From Bradyrhizobium vignae (GTDB lineage: Bacteria; Pseudomonadota; Alphaproteobacteria; Rhizobiales; Xanthobacteraceae), in contig NZ_RDQF01000012.1 of NCBI RefSeq assembly GCF_004114425.1, positions 62,001 to 126,000 of the forward strand: a stretch of 64,000 nt of DNA. Reading direction: 5' to 3'. Below the pieces are notes generated by a model, which saw nothing but the letters and a program-made list of their open reading frames with translations, had not been told where the DNA came from and did not search any database. The position numbers and the translations under genes were made by a program. Shown here in pieces: positions 43,939-52,250 of the stretch. How positions within the stretch are numbered: position 1 is the stretch's first letter; each line of letters starts with the position of its first letter.

Positions 43939-44589
43939 ATGGCAACGCCCCCTCGCATCGCCCTGATCCACGCCCTCAAGCATTCCATCGCCCCGATCGA
44001 AGCGGCGTTTGCAAAGGCGTGGCCCGAGGCGCGGCTGATGAACCTGCTCGATGACAGCCTGTCGGCGGACCTGGCGCGCGACGGTTCGCTCAGCGACACC
44101 ATGACCGATCGCTTCCTCGCGCTCGGCGATTACGCAGCGGCGACGGGAGCGGATGGAATCTTGTTCACTTGCTCCGCTTTCGGCCCCTGCATCGAGGCGG
44201 TGGCGCGCGCGCATGCATCGATGCCGGTGCTCAAGCCGAACGAGGCCATGATCGAGCGCGCGGTGACGATGGGCCAGCGCATCGGCCTGCTCTCGACTTT
44301 TCCGCCGACGCTGGTCTCGATGCCGCCGGAATTTCCGACCTCCGTCCAAATCGTTCCGAAACTCGCCGAGGGCGCGTTGGCTGCGCTCGACCGCGGCGAC
44401 CGCGCCACACATGACCGGCTGATTGCGGAGGCTTCAAGGGAGCTGCGCGATTGCGACGTCGTCGCACTGGCGCAGTTCAGCATTGCGGCAACGGCGCCGC
44501 TGGTCGCGGAGGCAACCGGTCGCCCTGTCGTGACGACGCCGGACAGCGCGGTCGACAAGCTGATGAGACTGCTGAAGGCGAAGGCTTAA
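43939..44589 (+). CDS. Asp/Glu racemase-superfamily protein lacking the second catalytic Cys
   Basis: A 216-residue protein of the Asp/Glu/hydantoin racemase superfamily. The first active-site loop ILFTCSAFGPCIEAVA holds C78 (and C84). The second loop, which normally carries the other Cys in a LxCTxxP-like motif, reads VVALAQFSIAATAP, with no Cys; the nearest is C172 in the preceding helix. A two-base racemase mechanism is therefore doubtful; a one-Cys isomerase or decarboxylase, as in arylmalonate decarboxylase, is possible. It follows aapJ after a repeat and overlaps the convergent TetR gene by 4 bases. Confidence 0.8.
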   Translation: MATPPRIALIHALKHSIAPIEAAFAKAWPEARLMNLLDDSLSADLARDGSLSDTMTDRFLALGDYAAATGADGILFTCSAFGPCIEAVARAHASMPVLKPNEAMIERAVTMGQRIGLLSTFPPTLVSMPPEFPTSVQIVPKLAEGALAALDRGDRATHDRLIAEASRELRDCDVVALAQFSIAATAPLVAEATGRPVVTTPDSAVDKLMRLLKAKA

Positions 44590-45233
44590 GCGCCAGCCCT
44601 TTTTCGACGCTGGACGTCCTTGATCGCGACCGCAAGCGCAGCCTTCGTCTCGTGGACGAAATCCTCGACCAGCTCCTCGCGCGTGGCATGCGCCGCCTCG
44701 CCGGTGAACAAGCCCTGCTCGGCCAGCATCACCACACCGTGGAGCGCCGCCCAGATCTTGAGCGCCTGCCGTTCACGCAAGTAGCCGACAGCGGGCGCTT
44801 CCAAAGCTTCGATCACGAGCGCAAAGGTCTCCCGTGTCGCCTCGTGCAGCTCGCTGCCCTTGGCCGCACAGGACACCGTGCGCGAAGCGAACATCAATCG
44901 GTAGATGCCATTTCGGCGCAGACCGAAATCGAGTGTCGCCTGCGCGAGCCGCGAGAGTTTCGACTGCTTCGACGGCTTTGCCATTGCCTCGCGTAGAAGC
45001 GCCGAGAGCTGCCGGAATGCCTCCGCGGTGACTGCCGCGAGCAGCGCCTCGCGGTCGGCAAAATGCCGGTATGGCGCCGGCTGCGAGACACCGAGCTTCT
45101 TTGCAAGCGCCTTGATGCTGATCGCCTCGGCGCCACCCTGCTCTGCTTCGTGCAGCGCAGCCTTGATCAACGCATCGCGAAGATCGCCATGGTGGTAGGT
45201 CTTCACGGGCTTGCGGGCGAGTTTTGAGTGCAT
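44586..45233 (-). CDS. TetR/AcrR-family regulator with WHG-type C-terminal domain
   Basis: A 215-residue repressor. The N-terminal helix-turn-helix is in residues about 15-60 (HHGDLRDALIKAALHEAEQGGAEAIS ... LGVSQPAPYRHFADREALLAAV). The ligand domain has the GNGIYRLMF-like segment RRNGIYRLMFASR seen in WHG-domain TetR proteins. The C-terminus is basic (KDVQRRKRAGA). ATG at 45233 was chosen over a TTG further upstream. It is convergent with the racemase-fold gene; its target is not obvious because upstream DNA holds no intact gene for 0.85 kb. Confidence 0.88.
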   Translation of the reverse strand: MHSKLARKPVKTYHHGDLRDALIKAALHEAEQGGAEAISIKALAKKLGVSQPAPYRHFADREALLAAVTAEAFRQLSALLREAMAKPSKQSKLSRLAQATLDFGLRRNGIYRLMFASRTVSCAAKGSELHEATRETFALVIEALEAPAVGYLRERQALKIWAALHGVVMLAEQGLFTGEAAHATREELVEDFVHETKAALAVAIKDVQRRKRAGA

Positions 45234-46087
45234 GTTGAGGCGAAGCCTATATGGTCCGTCAGGCAATTACCGAGAATATCATTGCAGCACTTTCAGACAT
45301 TTAGTTTCCCCGTCGATTGCGAAACTTACCAAGCAAAAAGTGCGGGATAAAGCGACAAGTCGAGCAAAACGTGCGAAAGGATTCTCATTCTGTATCCATA
45401 CGCGACTTCGATGTGGGATTGCACGTTCAACGCGATCCGGCTCGCCGCGGCGGAAGCTGCCCTGAATGTTCTAATTCTTCGGCACCCGTCAGGATCAGCA
45501 CCCATGAGCCAGGGCATGCGCTTCCAGCAGCTGTCGAACACTATGCGTGACCGGTCCGTACTGAACGGCCCAAAGCCGGTAGTCTGGGTTCAAAGACCTC
45601 CTCGATGTGAGATTGCCGCTGGTCGTCGCGCGCGATCTCGATACGGTGCGGACGACGCTGATGACGGAATACCCGCACGCCACCACTGCCATCTCGTTCC
45701 CCAAAATATGTTGAAGCTCCCTCGCGCCAACGTAGCTCGATCTAGATCATGGCTGCCCACGGCGGCGCATTGTTAGCCAGCACACACCGGACCCGACGAG
45801 TTGCCTCGGTGTCTCAAGGCGTATGCTTAACCCAAAACCGGCTCTCCCGCTTTTGTTTGTGAGAGCTTAGTTTTGACGGTGCTCATTCCCCGTTCAAACG
45901 ACGCGATTTGCAGCAAGCTTCAAACGGCTGCCCAACCAATGACGCTGAGCTCGCCATGATCGACCCAGGGCAGGTTCAATTCGCGAGGAGGAAATAGCTT
46001 CTCCTGCAAAATGGGCCCCAAGACGGCGACCCTCGCCTCGGCCGGTATCGCAACAATCAGGTTTGGGTGCCGGCAACGCTTCAGGGA
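45234..46087. other. Gene-poor stretch with lower GC and decayed coding traces
   Basis: About 850 bases without an intact gene. Base composition is visibly less GC-rich than the flanks, and short frames here show no coding bias. One part (45540-45712) retains a decayed protein-like segment, described separately. The TetR promoter must lie at its left end. From 45720 to 46087 I see nothing recognisable. Confidence 0.6.
45585..45712 (+). pseudogene. Decayed ORF fragment, possibly of an AAA ATPase
   Basis: Reading across one frameshift at about 45597-45600 gives KPVVWVQR then LLDVRLPLVVARDLDTVRTTLM followed by TEYPHATTAISF and a stop. The text has real-protein character (alternating hydrophobics, an FPHA-like stretch) and vaguely recalls the region before Walker A in AAA ATPases found on rhizobial mobile DNA. 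There is no start, no Walker A and no downstream continuation. The family is a guess. Confidence 0.35.
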
Positions 46088-47914
46088 CTAGCGGCAGCTG
46101 AAGCTAGAAGACTGCGTCGCCGGGCCGTGGCCATCCCACGTCGTCCGCTGGGGATAGACGCAGACTGGATAGCTCACACTGCCATCGCGCGAGGTCAACG
46201 TGATCTCGCCCGGCGCGACTCCCTTCTCGACCCAATCGGTCAATGCGGAGAAGAACTGGTCCTTGTCGCGGGTCGGCGTTTGGTTGGCGTTGCCTGGCAG
46301 CTTCGGCAGCGGCACGGCGTCGTTCTTGCCGGTCACGGTGTACGAGCGACCCTGCGAGGAATGCGCGACCCCCGGCACCAGATACATCCGCATGAATTTT
46401 GAGACCTCGGCATCGCCGCCCATCGCAGCAAGCACGCGCTCGTGATAGTTGACGTTGCCGGCCGGCGGGATCGCATCATCCGCAAGTCCGCTCCACACGA
46501 TCACCTTGCGGCCGAGATCGCGCAGCTTGGAGAGATCCGTCTTGTCAGTGATCAGATTGCTGAACAGCGTGGGCTGCAGCGCGACGTTCTTGTCGACGCC
46601 AGCGGCGAGGTCGGCATAGTCGAGCTCGAGCCAGCGGTTACGCTTGGCGGTCGAGGTGTTGGTGATCGGAATGGCTGACGTCGCGCTGGCATCGGCGGCG
46701 TAGCTGACGTCCTGCATGCCGAGCGCAAAATTGTCAGTCGACGCGCTCGTGATCTGCATCGAGATCGACGTGCCCTTGGTAAAAGTCCACCACAGCTGCT
46801 TCACGCCGAGCGCTTTACCGCTACGGGCTTCCGCCGTCTGAGCCGGATCGACGCTGCCATCGCGGGTCGCCCCGTACCAGATCTTATTGAGCGCACCCGC
46901 TTCCTTCGCGCTCATGCAGGCCGCCGTGTCGCCATTGCTGCCGGTGACGCCGTCGCCCGCTTCGCCCGCACAAAGCAGCACCGCGTCACGCGCGGGATTG
47001 TAGTCGCAGGCGAAGGGATCAAGCAGGAAGCCGAGGCCGGCCTTGTCGCAGGTCGCAACAGCGCGCTTATTGGCTGCCTCGACCTTGGCGGCGAAAGCGG
47101 CGGCCTCTGGCTTGTTGATTGCTGTGAAGCCCAGCTCGGTCTTCATCACGATCTGCGGATAGAGGCTGGTGGTGCCGAACTTCGCGATGTTCAGCGCAGG
47201 CTGCGCAATCATGTAGCCGTCATAGAGCTCGGGATACTCCTGCAGGATCTTCAGGCCCTGGCGGCCGCCCTGCGAGTGTCCATCGTAGTAGACGAATTTC
47301 GGCACCTTGCCGTAGTAGAGATTGACCAGCGCTTTGGTCTTGACCGCCTGCTCGACCATCGCCCGCACCGCGAAGTCGCGCAGGCCCTCGACGTTGACCT
47401 TGCCGTCGGAGAGGAAGGCGAACGAGCCGTCCTGATACCAGGGCTGGCCCGCATCCGTTGTTCCGGAGGCATATCCGATATTGGCATTGACGATCGCCGG
47501 CACCTTGCTGCCGATCTTGTCGGGGTAGCGATGGCCGCCGCCGACCCAGCCGCCGCCGCCATAGTTGCGGATGCGCTCATTCCAGTTACCCTGCGTTGGC
47601 AGCCAGACTTCGATGCCGATACCTTCTGAATAAGACGGCGCGGTCTTGTCTTTCTCAGCCGTGACGCCGGGACCGACCAGCAGCTTCACGAGGCAAAGAT
47701 CGGCTGCCGCCGTGATCGGCTTCGGCGCATCGGGCGCCAACAACTCCTCACCCTTCTTGACTTGGCGGACCGCGATCACCGTCGTGATCTCGTCGGGATG
47801 GAAGGCAGCCTTGATGCCGTCGTCACAAGCCATCGGCTCGGCGGATGCCGATGTCATCTGGCAAGTCGCAGCCACCAGCAGTATTGCCCATAAATTCCTT
47901 CGCGCGATCGGCAT
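46088..47914 (-). CDS. Tannase/feruloyl esterase family protein, secreted
   Basis: A 608-residue protein of the tannase/feruloyl esterase family (alpha/beta hydrolase with lid). A signal peptide MPIARRNLWAILLVAATCQMTSASA is cleaved near residue 25. The nucleophile loop is YDGHSQGGRQGLKILQEYP, the acid lies in VWSGLADDAIPP, and the His in VPGVAHSSQG. In typical members Cys precedes the Ser and follows the His (CS-D-HC disulfide); here they are His and Ser. GGGGAGAGAACC precedes the ATG. It would hydrolyse aromatic esters such as feruloyl or galloyl esters in the periplasm. Monocistronic. Confidence 0.85.
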   Translation of the reverse strand: MPIARRNLWAILLVAATCQMTSASAEPMACDDGIKAAFHPDEITTVIAVRQVKKGEELLAPDAPKPITAAADLCLVKLLVGPGVTAEKDKTAPSYSEGIGIEVWLPTQGNWNERIRNYGGGGWVGGGHRYPDKIGSKVPAIVNANIGYASGTTDAGQPWYQDGSFAFLSDGKVNVEGLRDFAVRAMVEQAVKTKALVNLYYGKVPKFVYYDGHSQGGRQGLKILQEYPELYDGYMIAQPALNIAKFGTTSLYPQIVMKTELGFTAINKPEAAAFAAKVEAANKRAVATCDKAGLGFLLDPFACDYNPARDAVLLCAGEAGDGVTGSNGDTAACMSAKEAGALNKIWYGATRDGSVDPAQTAEARSGKALGVKQLWWTFTKGTSISMQITSASTDNFALGMQDVSYAADASATSAIPITNTSTAKRNRWLELDYADLAAGVDKNVALQPTLFSNLITDKTDLSKLRDLGRKVIVWSGLADDAIPPAGNVNYHERVLAAMGGDAEVSKFMRMYLVPGVAHSSQGRSYTVTGKNDAVPLPKLPGNANQTPTRDKDQFFSALTDWVEKGVAPGEITLTSRDGSVSYPVCVYPQRTTWDGHGPATQSSSFSCR

Positions 47915-48145
47915 CGGTTCTCTCCCCTCGCTTATTGTTTTCTGTTGGCAGCCCGCGGCCGCCTTAATCCACAATCGTCAGCGGCCGCGACTCGCGGGTC
48001 TGCGCGGCGAGTCGGGTCGCGACATCGGCGCCGCCCAAGCGCCGTCTCGCGCGCCGCCGCGTGCGCGCAGCGCCCGTCTGGTCAAGGCGCGCGCAGATCA
48101 TCCCTCTTCATTCCGTTTTAGAATGATCTTCTGATTAAACATCGT

Positions 48146-48174
48146 TTGAACTAGCCGAATAGGCAAGGTCTAAT
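48146..48174 (+). promoter_or_regulatory. Candidate sigma70-type promoter of hglS
   Basis: TTGAAC (48146-48151), 17-base spacer, TCTAAT (48169-48174). Both hexamers are close to the TTGACA/TATAAT consensus and the spacing is ideal. Located about 80 bases before the hglS start, in locally AT-rich DNA. Confidence 0.55.
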
Positions 48175-48178
48175 CGCC

Positions 48179-48205
48179 AGGATCATGATGAAACTGCATG
48201 ATCCT
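48179..48205. promoter_or_regulatory. Perfect 9-9-9 inverted repeat just downstream of the hglS promoter
   Basis: AGGATCATG (48179-48187), 9-base spacer, CATGATCCT (48197-48205). It begins 5 bases after the -10 hexamer, so it would cover the transcription start, the classical position of a repressor site. The cognate regulator is not adjacent. Confidence 0.65.
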
Positions 48206-48253
48206 TGGATCTAGCCAACGAGGACGGCCGATCCGCCGTCGATGGAGATTTTG

Positions 48254-49651
48254 ATGCCAGCGCTGCGCGCGGACGCGGACGAGATCCGCACTCTGTTCTC
48301 CCGCGCCATGTCGGACATGTACCGGGTCGAAGTGCCGCAATACGGCACCCTGATGGAACTCGTCAACGACACCAATCGCGAAACGTTGCGCCAGCACGAG
48401 GAGCTTCGTGCGAGCCTCGAGCGAAGTGATGAACTCGAGCGGTTAGACGTCGAGCGTCACTGCGCCATTCGCCTCGGGCGGGCGGACGAATTGTTCGACA
48501 TGCGTCGCGTCTTTGCGGTGATGGGCATGCACCCGGTCGGCTATTATGACCTGTCGGTGGCCGGCGTGCCCGTCCATGCCACGGCCTTTCGGCCGATCGA
48601 CGATGCCGCTCTCCGGCGCAACCCGTTCCGGGTATTCACCTCGCTGCTGCGCCTCGACCTGATCGAGGATGAGACCCTTCGCGCCCAGGCGGAGCGAATC
48701 CTTGGTGAGCGCCGCATCTTTACGCCGCGCGCACTCGAGCTCGTGAACATTTTCGAGACGGAAGGTCACCTGACCGTCGCGCAGGCGGAGGAGTTCGTGC
48801 GCGAAGCGCTCGACACCTTCCGTTGGCATAGCGAAGCGACAGTGAGCCTTGAGGTCTACAAGCGGCTGCATGACACGCATCGGCTGATCGCCGACGTGGT
48901 GAGCTTCAGAGGGCCTCACATCAACCATCTGACACCGCGCACGCTGGACATCGATGCCGTCCAGGCCGGGATGCCACGACGCGGCATTGCGCCGAAGGCC
49001 GTGATCGAAGGGCCGCCGCGCCGCGACTGCCCGATCCTGCTGCGCCAGACCAGCTTCAAGGCGCTCGAAGAGCCCATGCTGTTCAGACAGGCAAACGCCA
49101 CAAAGGTCGCCGGGACGCATACGGCCCGCTTCGGTGAGATCGAGCAGCGCGGTGCCGCTCTCACTCCCAAAGGCCGCGAGCTCTACGACCGATTGCTCGC
49201 CTCCGTGCGGCAGGCGGGCGCGACCGCGCGCGACTACGATACCGAATTGGCCGATCAATTCAAAGCGTTTCCGGACGATTGGTCGAAGCTTCGCTCGCAG
49301 GGGCTCGCCTTCTTCCGCTATTTGGCGACGCAAGCAGGCATTGAGGCATGCAGGCGGCACGCTCCGCCATCCAGCCTCGAGGATTTGGTGTCTGCGGGCT
49401 TTCTGCACTACGATCCGATCGTCTACGAGGATTTCCTCCCTGTCAGCGCGGCAGGAATCTTCCAGTCGAATCTCGGCGCCGACCAGCAGCAGAACTACGC
49501 CGCGCGTTCCAACCGGACTGCGTTCGAAGCCGCCCTCGGTGCCAAGGTTTACGACGAGATGGAGCTTTACGCGCGGGCGGAAAGGGATTCCCTGGAGCAA
49601 GCTCTGGTCCAGCTCGGATCACCGCACCTCGCACGCCGCGCGATGGCCTAA
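48254..49651 (+). CDS. hglS: 2-oxoadipate dioxygenase/decarboxylase (HglS/YdcJ, DUF1338)
   Basis: A 465-residue Fe(II) enzyme of the DUF1338/YdcJ family. Such enzymes convert 2-oxoadipate to D-2-hydroxyglutarate, a late step in lysine catabolism. Seen: VEVPQYGTLMELV near the N-terminus, MGMHPVGYYDLSVAGVPVHATAFRPI, FRGPHINHLTPRTLDID (metal-site and substrate-Arg region) and GEIEQRGAALTPKGRELYD (metal-binding Glu). The start at 48254 is preferred to the ATG at 48242 because GGAG lies 6 bases before it. It is 36 bases upstream of an ALDH7 gene, consistent with one lysine/2-aminoadipate operon. Confidence 0.9.
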   Translation: MPALRADADEIRTLFSRAMSDMYRVEVPQYGTLMELVNDTNRETLRQHEELRASLERSDELERLDVERHCAIRLGRADELFDMRRVFAVMGMHPVGYYDLSVAGVPVHATAFRPIDDAALRRNPFRVFTSLLRLDLIEDETLRAQAERILGERRIFTPRALELVNIFETEGHLTVAQAEEFVREALDTFRWHSEATVSLEVYKRLHDTHRLIADVVSFRGPHINHLTPRTLDIDAVQAGMPRRGIAPKAVIEGPPRRDCPILLRQTSFKALEEPMLFRQANATKVAGTHTARFGEIEQRGAALTPKGRELYDRLLASVRQAGATARDYDTELADQFKAFPDDWSKLRSQGLAFFRYLATQAGIEACRRHAPPSSLEDLVSAGFLHYDPIVYEDFLPVSAAGIFQSNLGADQQQNYAARSNRTAFEAALGAKVYDEMELYARAERDSLEQALVQLGSPHLARRAMA

Positions 49652-49687
49652 TCGAACCGCCTTTCAAACGTCCAAGAGAAAACCGCC

Positions 49688-51250
49688 ATGACGACCACGA
49701 CCCAGACTTCAACTCGCGCCATCAATTCCCTGGCGGGCGAGGCAGACGCGCTCCTGATCTCGCTCGGCGTCAAGCGCAGCCGGTACACCGGCGGCAAGCT
49801 GATCGCACGATCGCCGATCACCGGCGAGATCACGGGCCATGTCAACGAGATCGGCGCCGCCGATGCACAGGCGGCAATCGACAAGGCGCATGCGGCCTTC
49901 CTCGAATGGCGACTGGTGCCAGCGCCGAAGCGCGGCGAGCTCGTCCGCCTGCTCGGCGAGGAGTTGCGCGCCAACAAGCAGGCGCTCGGCAGGCTCGTGT
50001 CGATCGAGGCCGGCAAGATTGCCTCCGAGGGCCTCGGCGAGGTCCAGGAGATGATCGATATCTGCGATTTCGCGGTGGGTCTGTCGCGCCAGCTCTATGG
50101 CCTGACCATCGCGACGGAGCGCAGCGACCACCGGATGATGGAAAGCTGGCATCCGCTCGGCGTCACCGGGATCATCTCGGCGTTCAACTTCCCCGTTGCC
50201 GTATGGTCCTGGAACGCGGCGCTGGCGCTGATTTGCGGCAACAGCATCGTCTGGAAGCCGTCCGAGAAGACGCCGCTGACGGCCCTTGCGACGGAAGCAC
50301 TGTTCGATCGCGCACTCGCGCGCTTCAAGGCGGAAGGCGGCAAGGCGCCGGACGCTCTGTCCACCGTTCTCTTCGGCGGCCGCGAGATCGGCGAAATTCT
50401 TGTCGATCACGCCAAGGTCCCGCTGGTGTCGGCAACCGGCTCGACGGCGATGGGGCGTATCGTCGGACCGCGCCTCGCGAAACGCTTTGCCCGCGCGATT
50501 CTCGAACTCGGCGGCAACAACGCCGCAATTGTCGCGCCGACTGCTGACCTCGACCTGACCCTGCGCGGCGTCGCATTTGCCGCCATGGGCACGGCAGGCC
50601 AGCGCTGCACGACGCTGCGACGCCTCTTCGTCCACGAAAGCGTCTATGACACGTTCGTGCCGCGACTGAAGCGCGCCTATGAATCCGTCACCATTGGCGA
50701 CCCGCTCAAGGACGGCACCCTGGTCGGTCCGCTGATCGACGCCGCAGCCTTCGCCTCGATGCAGAAGGCACTGAGCGAGGCGCGCGCCGCGGGCGCCAAG
50801 GTGTTCGGCGGCGAGCGCGTTTTCGCCGACGGCGCCGATGAGGCGTATTATGTTCGCCCGGCGCTGGTCGAGATCTCAGAACAGACTGGCCCGGTCGTGC
50901 ACGAAACCTTCGCGCCCATTCTCTACGTGATCAAATACCGCGACTTCAATGCGGTGCTCGACCTGCACAACGCAGTGCCGCAGGGACTCTCGTCCTCGAT
51001 CTTCACCAACGACCTTCGCGAGGCCGAAGCGTTCCTGTCGGCGCGCGGATCGGATTGCGGCATTGCCAATGTCAATATCGGCCCATCCGGCGCCGAAATC
51101 GGCGGCGCCTTCGGAGGCGAGAAGGAAACCGGCGGTGGACGCGAGTCGGGCTCGGATGCCTGGAAGGCTTACATGCGCCGCGCGACCAATACGATCAATT
51201 TCGGCCGCACATTGCCGCTCGCGCAGGGCGTCAAGTTCGACGTGGCGTAA
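49688..51250 (+). CDS. amaB: ALDH7-type aldehyde dehydrogenase (L-aminoadipate-semialdehyde dehydrogenase)
   Basis: A 520-residue NAD-dependent aldehyde dehydrogenase of the ALDH7/antiquitin group. Catalytic C307 is in GTAGQRCTTLRRLF and E273 in ILELGGNNAAIV; the cofactor segment ISAFNFPVAVWSWN is typical of ALDH7. These enzymes oxidise 2-aminoadipate semialdehyde (piperideine-6-carboxylate) to 2-aminoadipate. The next step needs an aminotransferase to 2-oxoadipate, the HglS substrate. That gene is represented only by a truncated chimera immediately downstream (12 bases). Confidence 0.9.
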   Translation: MTTTTQTSTRAINSLAGEADALLISLGVKRSRYTGGKLIARSPITGEITGHVNEIGAADAQAAIDKAHAAFLEWRLVPAPKRGELVRLLGEELRANKQALGRLVSIEAGKIASEGLGEVQEMIDICDFAVGLSRQLYGLTIATERSDHRMMESWHPLGVTGIISAFNFPVAVWSWNAALALICGNSIVWKPSEKTPLTALATEALFDRALARFKAEGGKAPDALSTVLFGGREIGEILVDHAKVPLVSATGSTAMGRIVGPRLAKRFARAILELGGNNAAIVAPTADLDLTLRGVAFAAMGTAGQRCTTLRRLFVHESVYDTFVPRLKRAYESVTIGDPLKDGTLVGPLIDAAAFASMQKALSEARAAGAKVFGGERVFADGADEAYYVRPALVEISEQTGPVVHETFAPILYVIKYRDFNAVLDLHNAVPQGLSSSIFTNDLREAEAFLSARGSDCGIANVNIGPSGAEIGGAFGGEKETGGGRESGSDAWKAYMRRATNTINFGRTLPLAQGVKFDVA

Positions 51251-51261
51251 AGAAAAGATAG

Positions 51262-51792
51262 ATGAACGCGCCTCTTCACAGCTCGGCATTATTCCGCCCC
51301 TCCCGCCGCCTTTCGTCGATCGGCGTGTCGGAGATCCTGAAGATCAGCGGGCTTGCCGCTGAGATGAAGCGCCGGGGTCGGGACATCATCATCATCCTCG
51401 GTCTCGGCGGATCCGGATCGCTGACGACACCGGCCAACGCGCCGGTGAAATGGGCCATCGCGGACGGACATCCATTCCTTGCTTGGGGGCAACGAGCCGC
51501 GATCCTCAAGGAGGCACCTCACAAGGCTGCTGCCAAGCTGTACATGAATTGCCAGATCTCGGAGGAGAACCAGCGCAAGGCCTATAACGGCTGGTCCGTT
51601 CGCACGGACGTGCAGCCGCAAGGCGGCCTGAAGCCGGTTTGGGACTATGCAAACTCCAATTTCGCCGAGTTTCCACGCTTCATGGAAGATCGAGCCTTGG
51701 TCGAAAGGTGGCGCCAAACCTTTGCGATCTACTTTGGCGAAGTGAGAGGCGAGCCGAGCCCAGGCTGGTTGGGACAGCGGCCCGGCGCCTGA
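51262..51792 (+). pseudogene. Chimeric ORF: aminotransferase N-terminus fused to binding-protein C-terminus
   Basis: A 176-codon open frame made of two unrelated parts. Residues 1 to about 46 (SSIGVSEILKISGLAAEMKRRGRDIIIILG) are the start of a class I/II aspartate-type aminotransferase. Residues about 60-176 (PVKWAIADGHPFLAWGQRAAIL ... PSPGWLGQRPGA) look like the end of a family-1 periplasmic solute-binding protein (AfuA/COG1840 type). The junction is at about 51395-51445. The hybrid has no PLP Lys and no signal peptide, so a working enzyme or binding protein is not expected. It looks like a deletion scar. Confidence 0.8.
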
Positions 51793-51809
51793 GAGATCTT
51801 TAAAGGACA

Positions 51810-51842
51810 GGTCCGCCAGCTTGCGGCTGCAACTGGCGGACC
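51810..51842. terminator. Strong hairpin after the chimeric ORF
   Basis: Perfect 10-bp outer stem GGTCCGCCAG / CTGGCGGACC, continued by TTGC / GCAA with one bulged base and a 4-base loop. It starts 18 bases after the stop. No T run on the + strand; on the - strand 'cctgtccttt' follows. Likely the terminator inherited with the binding-protein end. Confidence 0.55.
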
Positions 51843-51926
51843 AACGGGTGATTGAGCCTGGGAAAGACCGTTGGGGAAACCGGGAAACCTGATGCTCGAT
51901 CCAACGCTTTACTGGCGATTTGAACG

Positions 51927-52250
51927 TCAGCCGAGATCGGCCCGCGTGCCCGTGAAGATCGCGTTCGATCCCGACTCTGATCGCCCGCGAAAGGCTGCGA
52001 GCTCCGTCAGGCTGACGGTGCCAAACTCGGGGAAGCCTATGCCAAGATCGCGAAGGGCCCAGGCAACGGTGTAATCGTCCGGGATCAATCTCGGTGAGCA
52101 ACCAGGTGGCGGCACCGCCGGACTTGAACGGCTTGACGACAGGTTCCAAGTCGATCTCGTCGGGTTTGGAAACTTTCGCGACATTTGGTGACGTTTTCGC
52201 ACGATTTGCGAGACTGTCCGCTATAAGTTTGCGCTTGACAGGGGAAGTCC
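51927..52250 (-). pseudogene. DUF2958-like gene remnant with two frameshifts
   Basis: Read on the minus strand in pieces: KRKLIADSLANRAK ... DEIDLEPVVKPFKSGGAATW and LLTEIDP, then after a one-base shift DDYTVAWALRDLGIGFPEFGTV and SLTELAAFRG, then VGIERDLH and FTGTRADLG. The order matches DUF2958 proteins (TWLLTEIDP, LGFPELGYVSLxEL, IERDxHF). Shifts lie near 52081 and 51965. No intact start. DUF2958 genes usually sit on plasmids or integrative elements, so this is probably debris of a mobile element. Confidence 0.7.

Larger units (their letters stand above)
47915..48253. other. Intergenic region between divergent tannase and hglS genes
   Basis: 339 bases. The left 200 bases are very GC-rich with many 'gcgcgc' words and no pattern I can assign. 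The right part holds a good promoter and a perfect operator-like inverted repeat for hglS, listed separately. Confidence 0.7.

Noticed and set aside
45234..46087. Several short open frames as small genes
   Set aside because: None has a convincing ribosome site, coding bias or recognisable motif; codon use is unlike the flanking genes.
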